A stretch of 9,580 nt of DNA, taken from assembly GCA_051000715.1 (NCBI GenBank), contig JBPCOB010000203.1, forward strand, positions 1-9,580. Reading direction: 5' to 3'. Positions within the stretch are counted from its first letter, which is position 1; each line of letters opens with the position of its first letter. This stretch comes from JBPCOB01 sp051000715 (GTDB lineage Bacteria; Actinomycetota; Actinomycetes; JALYNC01). Under the pieces are notes generated by a model. That model was not told the DNA's origin. It saw nothing but the letters and a program-made list of their open reading frames with translations, and did not search any database. The translations under genes were made by a program, and so were the position numbers. This document shows positions 1-6,379 of the stretch, in pieces.

Positions 1-73
1 GGCCACCGGCCTGCTGCATCGGATGGGACGTGGGCTGTTCCGCGTCGGCTCCTGGTTCAACCCGTTCGCCTGA
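1..73 (+). CDS. C-terminal end of an upstream protein, possibly the anti-sigma factor of the htrA operon (partial)
   Basis: An open frame from position 2 to a TGA at 71-73 encodes 23 residues ending GSWFNPFA. The rest lies outside the window, so no domain can be seen. The stop is 18 bp before the protease start and the codons are GC-rich at third positions, as expected of a real gene end in the same transcript. In mycobacteria an RseA-type zinc-binding anti-sigma factor sits directly before htrA and tatB. The position therefore suggests that role, but nothing in these 23 residues proves it. The coding call is fairly safe; the product is a guess from context. Confidence 0.45.
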   Translation, partial: ATGLLHRMGRGLFRVGSWFNPFA

Positions 74-91
74 CCTTCTAGGGATCCCGAC

Positions 92-1489
92 ATGAGTGAC
101 GACGAACGCACGCCCACTCCCGCCGGCAGCAGCTCGACGCCCTGGTGGTCAGGCGGAACCGACGACCCCTGGACGACCTCGTCAGATGCCGGCTCGTCAG
201 CCGACCCGTCGGCGTACCGGGCCGGGGCCGCGGAGCCGAGCTACCCCTACGGCGGCGTCGACACGGCCACCCGGCCCTACCCGACGCCGGAGTACGCCCC
301 GGACACCGTGGGGCAGTATCCGAAGCCGGTCGGCCGGTCCCGGGGCCGGCTCTTGGTCCCTGCAGTGGCGCTGGCCGCTGGACTCGTCGGCGGCGGTGTC
401 GGTGCCGCGGTGGGTGTACGCACCGCGGACGGCGGGGCCAACGGCGGGTCCACGCTGGACCGGTCGGCCAGCCTGGGCGCGCCGCCGGCGCGCACCAGCG
501 ACGCCCGCCCGGCGGGGTCGGTGGCGGCGATCGCCCAGGCGGTGCTGCCCAGCGTCGTGTCGATCTCGGTGCGCACCGGCAGCGGTGGTGACACCGGCAC
601 CGGCGTGATCATCCGCGGCGACGGCTACATACTCACCAACAACCACGTGATCTCGGCGGCCGCCGACGGTGCCGGCGAGATCTCGGTGCAGTTCGACAAC
701 GGGAACTCGAAGTCCGCGTCGATCGTCGGCCGGGACCCGAAGTCGGACCTCGCCGTCATCAAGGTCGCCGTCACCGGCCTGCGAGCCGCGCCGCTGGGCA
801 GCAGCTCCAACCTGGTCGTCGGTGATCCGGTCGTCGCGATCGGCTCACCGCTCGGGCTGAACCAGACCGTCACCTCCGGCATCGTGAGCGCCAAGGACCG
901 CCCGGTGGCGGCTGGCTCCGGGGGCGGGTCGGTCATCGACGCCATCCAGACCGACGCCGCGATCAACCCAGGCAACTCGGGCGGCCCGCTGGTCAACAAC
1001 CGGGGTGAGGTGGTCGGGATCAACTCGGCCATCGCAACAGTCGGCGCCAGCGGTGGCGAGCAGAGCGGATCGATCGGGCTGGGCTTCGCGATCCCGATCG
1101 ACCAGGCGCGGTCGATCGCCGAGGAGATCATCCGGACCGGCCGGGCGACACACCCCGTCTTGGGCATCAGCGCGAGGACCTTGACCGAGGCCGCCGCGAC
1201 ATCGATCCAGGGCGCCGAGCCCGGCGCCCTGGTGCAGGACCCGACCTCGCAGTCCGGAGCGCGCCTCGGCCCCGGAGTGACTCCCGGTGGTCCGGCGGAC
1301 AAGGCTGGCATCAAGGTCGGCGACGTCATCGTCGCCGTCGCCGGCCAGCGCGTGACGGGCGTCGACGAGCTGGTGGTCGAGACCCGCAAGCACCGGATCG
1401 GCGACACCATCTCGGTGACCTACATCCGCGCCGGCAAGAAGTCGACCGTACGGCTGACGCTTGTCAGTGACGCCAGCCTGGGCAGCTGA
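92..1489 (+). CDS. htrA: Membrane-anchored HtrA/DegP-type serine protease with C-terminal PDZ domain
   Basis: A 465-residue trypsin-like protease of the HtrA (S1C) family, expected to degrade or refold damaged exported proteins outside the membrane. Residues 1-85 are a Ser/Pro/Gly-rich cytoplasmic tail. About 87-109 form one membrane helix rich in Val, Ala and Gly, followed by a flexible linker. The protease domain spans about 143-355 with a complete catalytic triad: H185 in TNNHVI, D219 in SDLAVIK and S296 in GNSGGPL. A PDZ domain follows at about 356-458, containing GGPADKAGIKVGDVIV. The ATG at 92 has an AGGGA ribosome site at 80-84 with 7-bp spacing. The gene lies 18 bp after a partial upstream gene and 42 bp before tatB, so it is probably co-transcribed with both. 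The order resembles the sigE-rseA-htrA-tatB locus, which would put it under envelope-stress control (inference). Length and motifs are typical and no key residue is missing. Confidence 0.95.
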   Translation: MSDDERTPTPAGSSSTPWWSGGTDDPWTTSSDAGSSADPSAYRAGAAEPSYPYGGVDTATRPYPTPEYAPDTVGQYPKPVGRSRGRLLVPAVALAAGLVGGGVGAAVGVRTADGGANGGSTLDRSASLGAPPARTSDARPAGSVAAIAQAVLPSVVSISVRTGSGGDTGTGVIIRGDGYILTNNHVISAAADGAGEISVQFDNGNSKSASIVGRDPKSDLAVIKVAVTGLRAAPLGSSSNLVVGDPVVAIGSPLGLNQTVTSGIVSAKDRPVAAGSGGGSVIDAIQTDAAINPGNSGGPLVNNRGEVVGINSAIATVGASGGEQSGSIGLGFAIPIDQARSIAEEIIRTGRATHPVLGISARTLTEAAATSIQGAEPGALVQDPTSQSGARLGPGVTPGGPADKAGIKVGDVIVAVAGQRVTGVDELVVETRKHRIGDTISVTYIRAGKKSTVRLTLVSDASLGS

Positions 1490-1531
1490 CCGACTGTAGG
1501 CTGGAGGACCGGCTCGGCAGCGGGAGGTCCG

Positions 1532-1867
1532 GTGTTCGACCATGTGGGCTGGGGCGAGCTGCTCGTGCTGGCGCTCGTCGCGCTCTTCGTCTTCGGTCCC
1601 GAGCGGCTGCCTCAGGTGGCCGCCGACGCCGGTCGTATGCTGCGCAGCCTGCGGAGCCTGGCGCAAAACGCCACGGCGGACCTCAAGGCCGAGCTCGGAC
1701 CGGAGATGGCCGACCTCGACCTGGCATCGCTGCACCCGCGGACCTTCGTGGCGAAGAACCTCTTCGGCGACGACGAGCAGACGACACCCACGGCGGTCGG
1801 CCGGCCCACCGGTGAAGCGCCGCTGGCCGCCGGGGAGCGGCCGCCGTACGACCCCGACGCGACCTGA
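1532..1867 (+). CDS. tatB: Sec-independent (twin-arginine) protein translocase subunit TatB
   Basis: A 111-residue TatB, the part of the TatBC receptor that recognises twin-arginine signal peptides and helps export folded proteins. It begins MFDHVGWGELLVLALVAL, with one short membrane helix at about 5-22 followed by the FGPERLP hinge typical of TatA/TatB. An amphipathic helix runs from about 28 to 60 and the tail is charged and disordered. The MFD start, the Glu at position 9 and the FGPERLP hinge favour TatB over TatA. The start is a GTG with a GGGAGG ribosome site at 1522-1527. The gene follows htrA by 42 bp. A -10-like TAGGCT at 1497-1502 could give an extra internal promoter, but no matching -35 is visible. 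The gene converges on mrp, whose stop lies 16 bp beyond the tatB stop. Confidence 0.93.
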   Translation: MFDHVGWGELLVLALVALFVFGPERLPQVAADAGRMLRSLRSLAQNATADLKAELGPEMADLDLASLHPRTFVAKNLFGDDEQTTPTAVGRPTGEAPLAAGERPPYDPDAT

Positions 1868-1887
1868 ACCGCTCGCGGCCGGTTCAG
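1864..1887. terminator. Inverted repeat spanning both stop codons of tatB and mrp, candidate bidirectional terminator
   Basis: The arms CTGAACCG (1864-1871) and CGGTTCAG (1880-1887) are perfect 8-bp reverse complements around an 8-base loop. The TGA of tatB (1865-1867) is in one arm and the TGA of mrp (complement of 1884-1886) is in the other. Convergent TGA stops give only a 3-bp palindromic core automatically; the other 5 pairs do not follow from that. There is no T-tract on either side, so it would have to act as a GC hairpin terminator or antisense brake. Confidence 0.45.
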
Positions 1888-3026
1888 CGGGCGACCGGGG
1901 CCAGCCCGAGCGAGCGCCCGACCAGCCCGCGAGCTCGGCTGCCGAGCCGGTCGGCGATGGCGCGCAGCTCCTTGGCCGCGACCGAGTCGGGGTCGTCGAG
2001 CACCAATGGCCGGCCGCGATCGCCGCCCTCGCGCAGCCGTACGTCGATCGGCACCGTCCCGAGCAGCGGAACCGTCGTGCCGGTGGCGCGGGACAGCGCC
2101 GCGGCGACCGCCGAACCGCCACCGGAGCCGAAGACCTCGACCAGCTCGCCGCAGTGCGGGCAGGGCAGGCCGGACATGTTCTCGACGACGCCGGCGATGG
2201 CCTGGCGGGTCTGCAGCGCGATCGCGCCGGCCCGCTCGGCCACCTCCCGGGCGGCCAGCTGCGGGGTGGTGACGATCACCAGCTCGGCGTTCGGCATCAG
2301 CTGTGCTACCGATATCGCGATGTCGCCGGTGCCCGGTGGCAGGTCGAGCAGCAAGACGTCCAGATCACCCCAGAAGACGTCGGTGAGGAACTGCTGCAGC
2401 GCCCGGTGCAGCATCGGGCCGCGCCAGACCACCGGCATGTTGTCCTTGGTGAACATGCCGATCGAGATCAGCTTCACGCCGTACGCCGACGGCGGCATGA
2501 TCATTGACTCGACCTGGGTGGGGCGAGCCGCCGTACCGAGCATCCGTGGCACCGAGTGGCCGTAGATGTCGGCGTCGACGACACCGACCTTCAGGCCGTT
2601 GCCGGCCATCGCGACCGCAAGGTTGACCGTGACCGAGGACTTGCCGACCCCGCCCTTGCCGCTGGCCACGGCGTATACCCGCGTCAGCGACCCGGGCCGG
2701 GCGAACGGCACCTCCTTGGCCGGCGTGCCGCCGCGCAGCGAGGTCTGCAGGTCCTTGCGCTGCTCGTCGCTCATCACGTCGAGCTCGACGGACACGCCGG
2801 TCACGCCGTCGAGCCGGCGTACCGCGGCGGTGACGTCCGAGGTGATCTTGTCGCGGAGCGGGCAGCCGGCGACCGTGAGGTAAACGGCCACCGACACCCG
2901 GCCATCCCCGGCCACGTCCACGGACTTCACCATGCCGAGCTCGGTGATGGGTCGGTGGATCTCCGGATCGGAGACCGTCGCGAGCGCGCCGCGGACTGCC
3001 TCGACCGTGGGGGGGGAGATCGCCAT
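1884..3026 (-). CDS. mrp: Mrp/ApbC family iron-sulfur cluster carrier P-loop ATPase
   Basis: A 380-residue cytoplasmic ATPase of the Mrp/ApbC/NBP35 family, which binds an Fe-S cluster and hands it to apoproteins. Residues about 7-85 form the MIP18/DUF59 domain, including DPEIHRPITELGMV and the conserved Cys55-Pro. The ATPase domain starts near 115 with the deviant Walker A GKGGVGKS at 123-130. DADIYGHS follows at 151-158, DLPPGTGD at 228-235, and the cluster-binding CPHC at 289-292. The ATG at 3026 is chosen because GAAGGA sits just upstream of it, the length fits the family, and a longer in-frame reading would place another ATG inside the predicted -10 box. The gene is divergent from a MarR regulator across a 127-bp gap and convergent with tatB. 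It has a run of eight C at codons 4-7, which is odd but in frame. Function is confident; partner proteins are unknown. Confidence 0.93.
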   Translation of the reverse strand: MAISPPTVEAVRGALATVSDPEIHRPITELGMVKSVDVAGDGRVSVAVYLTVAGCPLRDKITSDVTAAVRRLDGVTGVSVELDVMSDEQRKDLQTSLRGGTPAKEVPFARPGSLTRVYAVASGKGGVGKSSVTVNLAVAMAGNGLKVGVVDADIYGHSVPRMLGTAARPTQVESMIMPPSAYGVKLISIGMFTKDNMPVVWRGPMLHRALQQFLTDVFWGDLDVLLLDLPPGTGDIAISVAQLMPNAELVIVTTPQLAAREVAERAGAIALQTRQAIAGVVENMSGLPCPHCGELVEVFGSGGGSAVAAALSRATGTTVPLLGTVPIDVRLREGGDRGRPLVLDDPDSVAAKELRAIADRLGSRARGLVGRSLGLAPVAR

Positions 3027-3075
3027 GTCGTCCTTCGGAGCTGGGGCCGCCGGGGTAGCCGGTCGGCGTCGACCC

Positions 3076-3106
3076 ATGCTACGGGCGCGTCGCCGTCCCT
3101 CCTCAA
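3076..3106 (-). promoter_or_regulatory. Predicted sigma70-type promoter of mrp
   Basis: Read on the - strand, TTGAGG (complement of 3101-3106) and TAGCAT (complement of 3076-3081) lie 19 bp apart, resembling the -35 and -10 boxes of a housekeeping promoter with a slightly long spacer. Transcription would begin near 3069, leaving a leader of about 43 bases that includes the GAAGGA ribosome site before the ATG at 3026. Confidence 0.5.
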
Positions 3107-3111
3107 TCGGC

Positions 3112-3141
3112 GATGGGCAGGTCCGGCGCCTCCTGCCCACC
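3112..3141. promoter_or_regulatory. Inverted repeat in the mrp-marR gap, candidate MarR operator
   Basis: TGGGCAGG (3114-3121) and CCTGCCCA (3132-3139) are perfect reverse complements separated by 10 bp. Extending each arm by two bases gives 9 of 10 matches. Half-site centres are 18 bp apart, nearly two helical turns, which suits a winged-helix dimer. The repeat sits just upstream of the mrp -35 box and overlaps the region upstream of the marR -10, so one bound dimer could affect both divergent genes. MarR proteins often bind such sites next to their own gene; binding here is inference. Confidence 0.45.
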
Positions 3142-3153
3142 TACCATGGCGAT

Positions 3154-3639
3154 GTGACAGCCTCCCCCCCATCGGCCGCCGGAGCCCCGACGGCCTCGGA
3201 GCTGGCGGTGTGGAGAGCGTTCCTGCGGGCGCACGCCGAGGTGAGCCGCCGGCTCGAGGCGGAGCTGCTGGCCGAGCAGGACCTGCCGTTGGCGGCGTAC
3301 GACGTGCTGGTTCAACTCGTGGAGGCGCCGGACCGGCGACTACGGATGACCGAGCTAGCCGACCGGGTGCTGCTTTCCCGCAGCGGCCTGACCCGGCGCC
3401 TCGACCGGCTGGAGCGGGAGGGGCTGGTGGCCCGGGTCGTCTGCCCGAGCGATGCCCGGGGGATGTTCGCCGTGCTCACCGATGCCGGGCTGTCCCGGTT
3501 GCGCGGTGCCTCCCCGACTCATCTGCGCGGGATCGCCGAGCACATGACCAGCAGGTTCTCCGCCGCGGAGCTCGAGGTCCTGGGCCGGCTGCTGAGCCGG
3601 TTGCATTGCGGTGACCGACTGCTGGCCGTCAGCCGCTGA
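3154..3639 (+). CDS. MarR-family winged helix transcriptional regulator
   Basis: A 161-residue MarR-type dimeric DNA-binding regulator. The N-terminal dimerisation helices contain WRAFLRAHAEVSRRLEAEL. The winged helix at about 59-110 contains RMTELADRVLLSRSGLTRRL followed by DRLEREGLVAR, the wing carries PSDARGMFAVLTDAG, and C-terminal helices close the dimer. The GTG at 3154 is chosen because family-like sequence begins shortly after it, while upstream in-frame starts would read through the mrp coding region and promoter. There is no Shine-Dalgarno sequence; TACCAT at 3142-3147 lies 6 bp before the GTG, which suggests leaderless translation. It is divergent from mrp, with a candidate operator in between, and its stop overlaps the end of the opposing DUF1003 gene by 11 bp. 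MarR proteins usually respond to phenolic ligands or oxidants; the ligand here cannot be told. Confidence 0.88.
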   Translation: MTASPPSAAGAPTASELAVWRAFLRAHAEVSRRLEAELLAEQDLPLAAYDVLVQLVEAPDRRLRMTELADRVLLSRSGLTRRLDRLEREGLVARVVCPSDARGMFAVLTDAGLSRLRGASPTHLRGIAEHMTSRFSAAELEVLGRLLSRLHCGDRLLAVSR

Positions 3640-4135
3640 CCGCGTCCGGTCGGGACCCGTCGCCGAGCTCCTCGACGACGTGCTGCAGCTCGGACCGCAG
3701 GAAGTCGCGGGTCACCACCTCGCCGAGCGCGAAGCGGACGTCGGCGACCTCCCGGGTGAGGTAGTCCGTGTCGGCCACCGCCCGCGCGTTGACGGCCCGG
3801 TCCTGTTCGAGGTTGATCCGGTCGCGGTCGTCCTGGCGGTTCTGCGCCAGCAGGATCAGCGGGGCGGCGTACGCCGCTTGCAGCGACAGGATCAGGGTGA
3901 GGAACTGGAACGGGTACTCGTCGAACGCCTTGCCGGGCAGCGCGTTGATGACGAGCCAGACGGCGATGAAGACCGACTGGAAGACCAGGAACCGGGCGGT
4001 TCCGATGAAGCGGGCGATCGTCTCGGCGAAGCGGCCGAAGGCGTCCGGCGCGTAGTGCGGCCGGGGGACGACCTGACGGCGTACCTCTCGCGGCTGGTCC
4101 AGCCGCGGCTCCCGGCGCCGGTCAGCCCGTGCCAC
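3629..4135 (-). CDS. DUF1003 family small integral membrane protein
   Basis: A 168-residue protein of the DUF1003 (COG4420) family, whose function is not established. After a basic N-terminus of about 25 residues come two predicted membrane helices, about 48-66 (FLVFQSVFIAVWLVINAL) and about 76-97. The second contains YPFQFLTLILSLQAAYAAP and is followed by the characteristic AQNRQDDRDR. The C-terminal part, about 103-157, is charged and helical, probably cytoplasmic and possibly coiled coil. The start is a GTG at 4135 that overlaps the end of the upstream MgtE_N/CBS gene by 14 bp, so the two are probably translationally coupled. Only a weak ribosome site is visible. The stop overlaps the opposing marR stop by 11 bp. 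The tight coupling suggests work with the MgtE_N/CBS protein, possibly as its membrane partner, which is inference. Confidence 0.9.
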   Translation of the reverse strand: MARADRRREPRLDQPREVRRQVVPRPHYAPDAFGRFAETIARFIGTARFLVFQSVFIAVWLVINALPGKAFDEYPFQFLTLILSLQAAYAAPLILLAQNRQDDRDRINLEQDRAVNARAVADTDYLTREVADVRFALGEVVTRDFLRSELQHVVEELGDGSRPDAVSG

Positions 4136-5387
4136 GGACCTGGCCGTCCTCGTCGATAGCGGTCTCCCGCCAGTTCTCGGGCAGCAGGTGGTCGAGCACG
4201 TCGTCCACGGTGACGGCGCCGATGAGGTGGTCGGCGTCGTCGACGATCGGGACCGCCACCAGGTTGTACGTCGCGAAGTAGGCGGTCAGTGCCGGCAGCG
4301 TGACGTCCGGGCTCAGTGGGTCGGTGTCCTTGTCGACGATGCCGCTGACCAGGGCCGAGGGCGGCTCGCGGAGCAGCCGCTGGACGTGCGCGATGCCCAG
4401 GTAACGGCCGGTCGGGGTCTCGCTGGGCGGCCGGCAGACGTAGACCTGGCTCGCCAGGGCGGGGGTGATCTCGGGGTTACGGACGCGGGCCAGCGCCTCT
4501 GCCACGGTGGCATCGGGCGGCAGGATGATCGGCTCGCTGGTCATCATGCCGCCCGCGGTGTCGTCGGAGTAGCTGAGCAGCCGGCGTACCGGCCGGGCCT
4601 CGTCCGGCTCCATGAGATCGAGCAGCCGCTCGGCCTCCTCCGGCGACAGCTCGCCGAGGAGGTCGGCGGCGTCGTCGGGCGCCATCGCCTCGAGGACGTC
4701 GGCGGCTCGGGCGCCCTCGAGCTTGCCGAGGATCTCCACCTGGTCGTCCTCGGGCAGCTCCTCGAGTACGTCGGCCAGCCGTTCGTCGTCGAGCGCCGCG
4801 GCGACCTCGGCCCGGCGCTTCGCCGAAAGGTCGTGCATGACGTTGGCCAGGTCCGCCGGCCGTAGCTGGTCGAAGGCCGCCAGCAGGTTGGCGGCGCCCT
4901 GTCCCTGCTCCTCGATCGAGAAGCCGGACACGGCGTCCCAGTCCAGCGTGCTGACCTGGCCGCGCCGCCGCATGCCCCCGCCGGTGCGCACGGCCACCTT
5001 GGTGACGAGCCAGTCCCGGGTGCGGGTCGACTCCATCGCCACGTCCACCACCGTCACCGTGACGTCGTCGGTCAGGCGCGTGACCTTGCGGTCGAGCAGC
5101 TCGCCGAGCACCAACGTCTCGCCGGCCCGCTGCTCGAACCGACGCAGGTTGATGGTGCCGGTGATGATCACCGCACCGGCGTCGACGGCGGTGACCCGGC
5201 CCATCGGGACGAAGATGCGCCGGCGTGGCTGGACCTCCACGACCAGGCCGAGCACCCTCGGCGGTTGTCGGCCGATCCGCAGGGCGACGACGACATCACG
5301 CACCCGGCCGAGCTGGTCGCCGTTTGGGTCGAACACGGCGATGCCGGCGAGGCGCGCGACGAAGACCCTCGCGGGCGGCCCGCTCAC
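4122..5387 (-). CDS. Soluble PRC-barrel / MgtE N-domain / CBS-pair protein lacking the magnesium channel
   Basis: A 421-residue cytoplasmic protein. About 7-80 is a PRC-barrel-like beta domain and about 93-150 looks like a second one. Residues 168-272 are the helical MgtE intracellular N-domain (VLEELPEDDQVEIL, LLGELSPEEAERLLDLM). A CBS pair covers about 277-405, entered by the MgtE-like DDTAGGMMTSEPI and closed by VTVDDVLDHLLPENWRE. In MgtE channels these domains sense Mg2+ and gate the pore, but the five-helix membrane part is absent and the protein ends 16 residues after the CBS pair. It may regulate another membrane protein; the coupled DUF1003 gene overlapping its 3' end is the obvious candidate. 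The start is a GTG at 5387 with no Shine-Dalgarno; TAGCCT lies 6 bp upstream, suggesting a leaderless message. CBS pairs also bind adenine nucleotides, so the ligand may be Mg2+, a nucleotide or both. Confidence 0.9.
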   Translation of the reverse strand: MSGPPARVFVARLAGIAVFDPNGDQLGRVRDVVVALRIGRQPPRVLGLVVEVQPRRRIFVPMGRVTAVDAGAVIITGTINLRRFEQRAGETLVLGELLDRKVTRLTDDVTVTVVDVAMESTRTRDWLVTKVAVRTGGGMRRRGQVSTLDWDAVSGFSIEEQGQGAANLLAAFDQLRPADLANVMHDLSAKRRAEVAAALDDERLADVLEELPEDDQVEILGKLEGARAADVLEAMAPDDAADLLGELSPEEAERLLDLMEPDEARPVRRLLSYSDDTAGGMMTSEPIILPPDATVAEALARVRNPEITPALASQVYVCRPPSETPTGRYLGIAHVQRLLREPPSALVSGIVDKDTDPLSPDVTLPALTAYFATYNLVAVPIVDDADHLIGAVTVDDVLDHLLPENWRETAIDEDGQVRGTG

Positions 5388-5399
5388 GCCCGGAGGCTA
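5388..5399 (-). promoter_or_regulatory. Predicted -10 box and leaderless start of the MgtE_N/CBS gene
   Basis: On the - strand TAGCCT (complement of 5394-5399) fits the actinobacterial -10 pattern TANNNT and ends 6 bp before the GTG start at 5387. There is no ribosome-binding sequence in between, so transcription probably begins at or next to the G of the start codon. No convincing -35 box is visible. Confidence 0.4.
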
Positions 5400-5437
5400 C
5401 CGCCGCGGGCGCCATGAGCCGGCACCCGCGCCGTGGC

Positions 5438-5443
5438 TAAGGT
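5438..5443 (+). promoter_or_regulatory. Predicted -10 box of the phzF transcript
   Basis: TAAGGT fits the TANNNT -10 pattern. A start site about 7 bp downstream would fall at the GTG at 5451, the first codon of a possible short leader ORF, leaving roughly 32 bases before the phzF ATG. No clear -35 is present. Confidence 0.4.
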
Positions 5444-5450
5444 GCACGCC

Positions 5451-5483
5451 GTGCCGAGGACCGAGCGCGCCCTGGTGAACTGA
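5451..5483 (+). CDS. Possible 10-codon leaderless leader ORF coupled to phzF
   Basis: GTG at 5451 opens a frame encoding MPRTERALVN and ending in a TGA at 5481-5483 whose last base is the A of the phzF ATG (TGATG). The GTG lies 7 bp after a -10-like TAAGGT, the spacing expected for leaderless translation. The phzF start has no Shine-Dalgarno, so translation could reach it by termination-reinitiation at TGATG. Leaderless short leader ORFs are documented as common in mycobacteria. Ten codons carry little statistical weight, so this may be chance. Confidence 0.3.
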   Translation: MPRTERALVN

Positions 5484-6340
5484 TGCCGACGCTGTCCTAC
5501 CAGGTTGTCGACGTCTTCACCCAAACGCCCTTCGCCGGCAACCCGCTGGCGGTGGTGCTCGACGCAGACGGGGTGCCGGCGGAGGGGTTGCAGGCGCTGG
5601 CCCGGGAGTTCCACCTTTCCGAGACGGCGTTCCCGCTCCGGCCCGACGCCGACGGCGCGGACTACCGGTTGCGGATCTTCACCCCGGAGACCGAGCTGCC
5701 CTTCGCCGGGCACCCGTCCATCGGCGCCGCCTGGGTGCTGGCTCGGCTGGGTCGGATCGGGCCCGGTCGAGTTCAGCAGTCCTGCGGCGCCGGCGTACTG
5801 CCGCTGGTGATCGAGCCCGGCCCCGGCCGGGTGGAGCTGACCGGCGGTACGCCGACCGTCGGTGAACCGGTGGATCCGGAGTCGTGGCTGGCCGCGGTCG
5901 GCCTGGTCCGCTCCAACCTGGCCGGACCGCCACCCCGGCGGGCAGGAACGGGCCTGGAGTTCGGCTACCTGCCGGTGTCCGAGGCGGCGGTTGGGCGAGC
6001 CTCGCCGGACCTGGGCCGATTGCGCTCTATCGGCTGCGCCGGCGTGTCGGTGTTCGGGTGGGACTCCGGCCGCGCCCACGCGCGGGTATTCGCCGGCGAT
6101 GTCGGCGTACCGGAGGATCCGGCCACCGGCTCGGCGGCGCTCGGTCTCGGCGCGTTCCTGGTCGCGGCCGGGCTGGCCGCCGGCGAGGGCACGACGGCGT
6201 ACGTGGTGCACCAGGGCGCGGAGATCGGCCGGCCGTCGACCCTGGAGTGCACGGTGGCCGCGACGCGCGGTGCGGCGGTGGAGTGCCGGGTGGCCGGTCA
6301 GGTCGTCGCGATCGCTCGCGGCGAGATCGCGCGCCCCTGA
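5483..6340 (+). CDS. PhzF family isomerase/epimerase-like protein
   Basis: A 285-residue member of the PhzF phenazine biosynthesis-like family, with the diaminopimelate-epimerase two-lobed fold. It opens with MPTLSYQVVDVFT, typical of the family. The catalytic glutamate is E47 in HLSETAFPL. The other signatures are LPFAGHPSIGAAWVL at about 72-86 and EDPATGSAALGLGAFL at 211-226, the loops that shape the active site between the lobes. True PhzF isomerises dihydro-3-hydroxyanthranilate, but no other phenazine gene is present here. The substrate is therefore unknown and the phzF name would overstate the case. The ATG at 5483 lacks a ribosome site and touches the stop of a possible leader ORF. The EamA transporter begins 39 bp downstream on the same strand, so the pair may be one transcript, perhaps an enzyme and the exporter of a small metabolite (inference). 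Confidence 0.92.
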   Translation: MPTLSYQVVDVFTQTPFAGNPLAVVLDADGVPAEGLQALAREFHLSETAFPLRPDADGADYRLRIFTPETELPFAGHPSIGAAWVLARLGRIGPGRVQQSCGAGVLPLVIEPGPGRVELTGGTPTVGEPVDPESWLAAVGLVRSNLAGPPPRRAGTGLEFGYLPVSEAAVGRASPDLGRLRSIGCAGVSVFGWDSGRAHARVFAGDVGVPEDPATGSAALGLGAFLVAAGLAAGEGTTAYVVHQGAEIGRPSTLECTVAATRGAAVECRVAGQVVAIARGEIARP

Positions 6341-6379
6341 CCGCTATACCGTCGAAACCGCCACAGCGATACTGGCGCG

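Noticed and set aside
845..2122. Long - strand open frames across htrA and tatB (also 625-1410 and 197-646)
   Set aside because: They are antisense to well-supported genes, have Arg/Gly/Pro-rich composition typical of GC-rich shadow frames and show no family motif.
3027..3140. N-terminal extension of mrp to 3140
   Set aside because: The extra 38 residues are Arg/Pro-rich and non-conserved in appearance, one upstream ATG lies in the predicted -10 box, and the ATG at 3026 has a strong ribosome site.
2932..3153. N-terminal extension of the MarR gene to 2932
   Set aside because: It would read antisense through mrp and its promoter; family-like sequence begins after the GTG at 3154.
3009..3170. 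Runs of eight C in mrp (complement of 3009-3016) and seven C in marR (3164-3170) close to both start codons, as a phase-variation switch
   Set aside because: Similar G or C runs of about seven occur in the small membrane protein (8441-8447) and near the DUF6758 start, so they look like ordinary consequences of high GC content.
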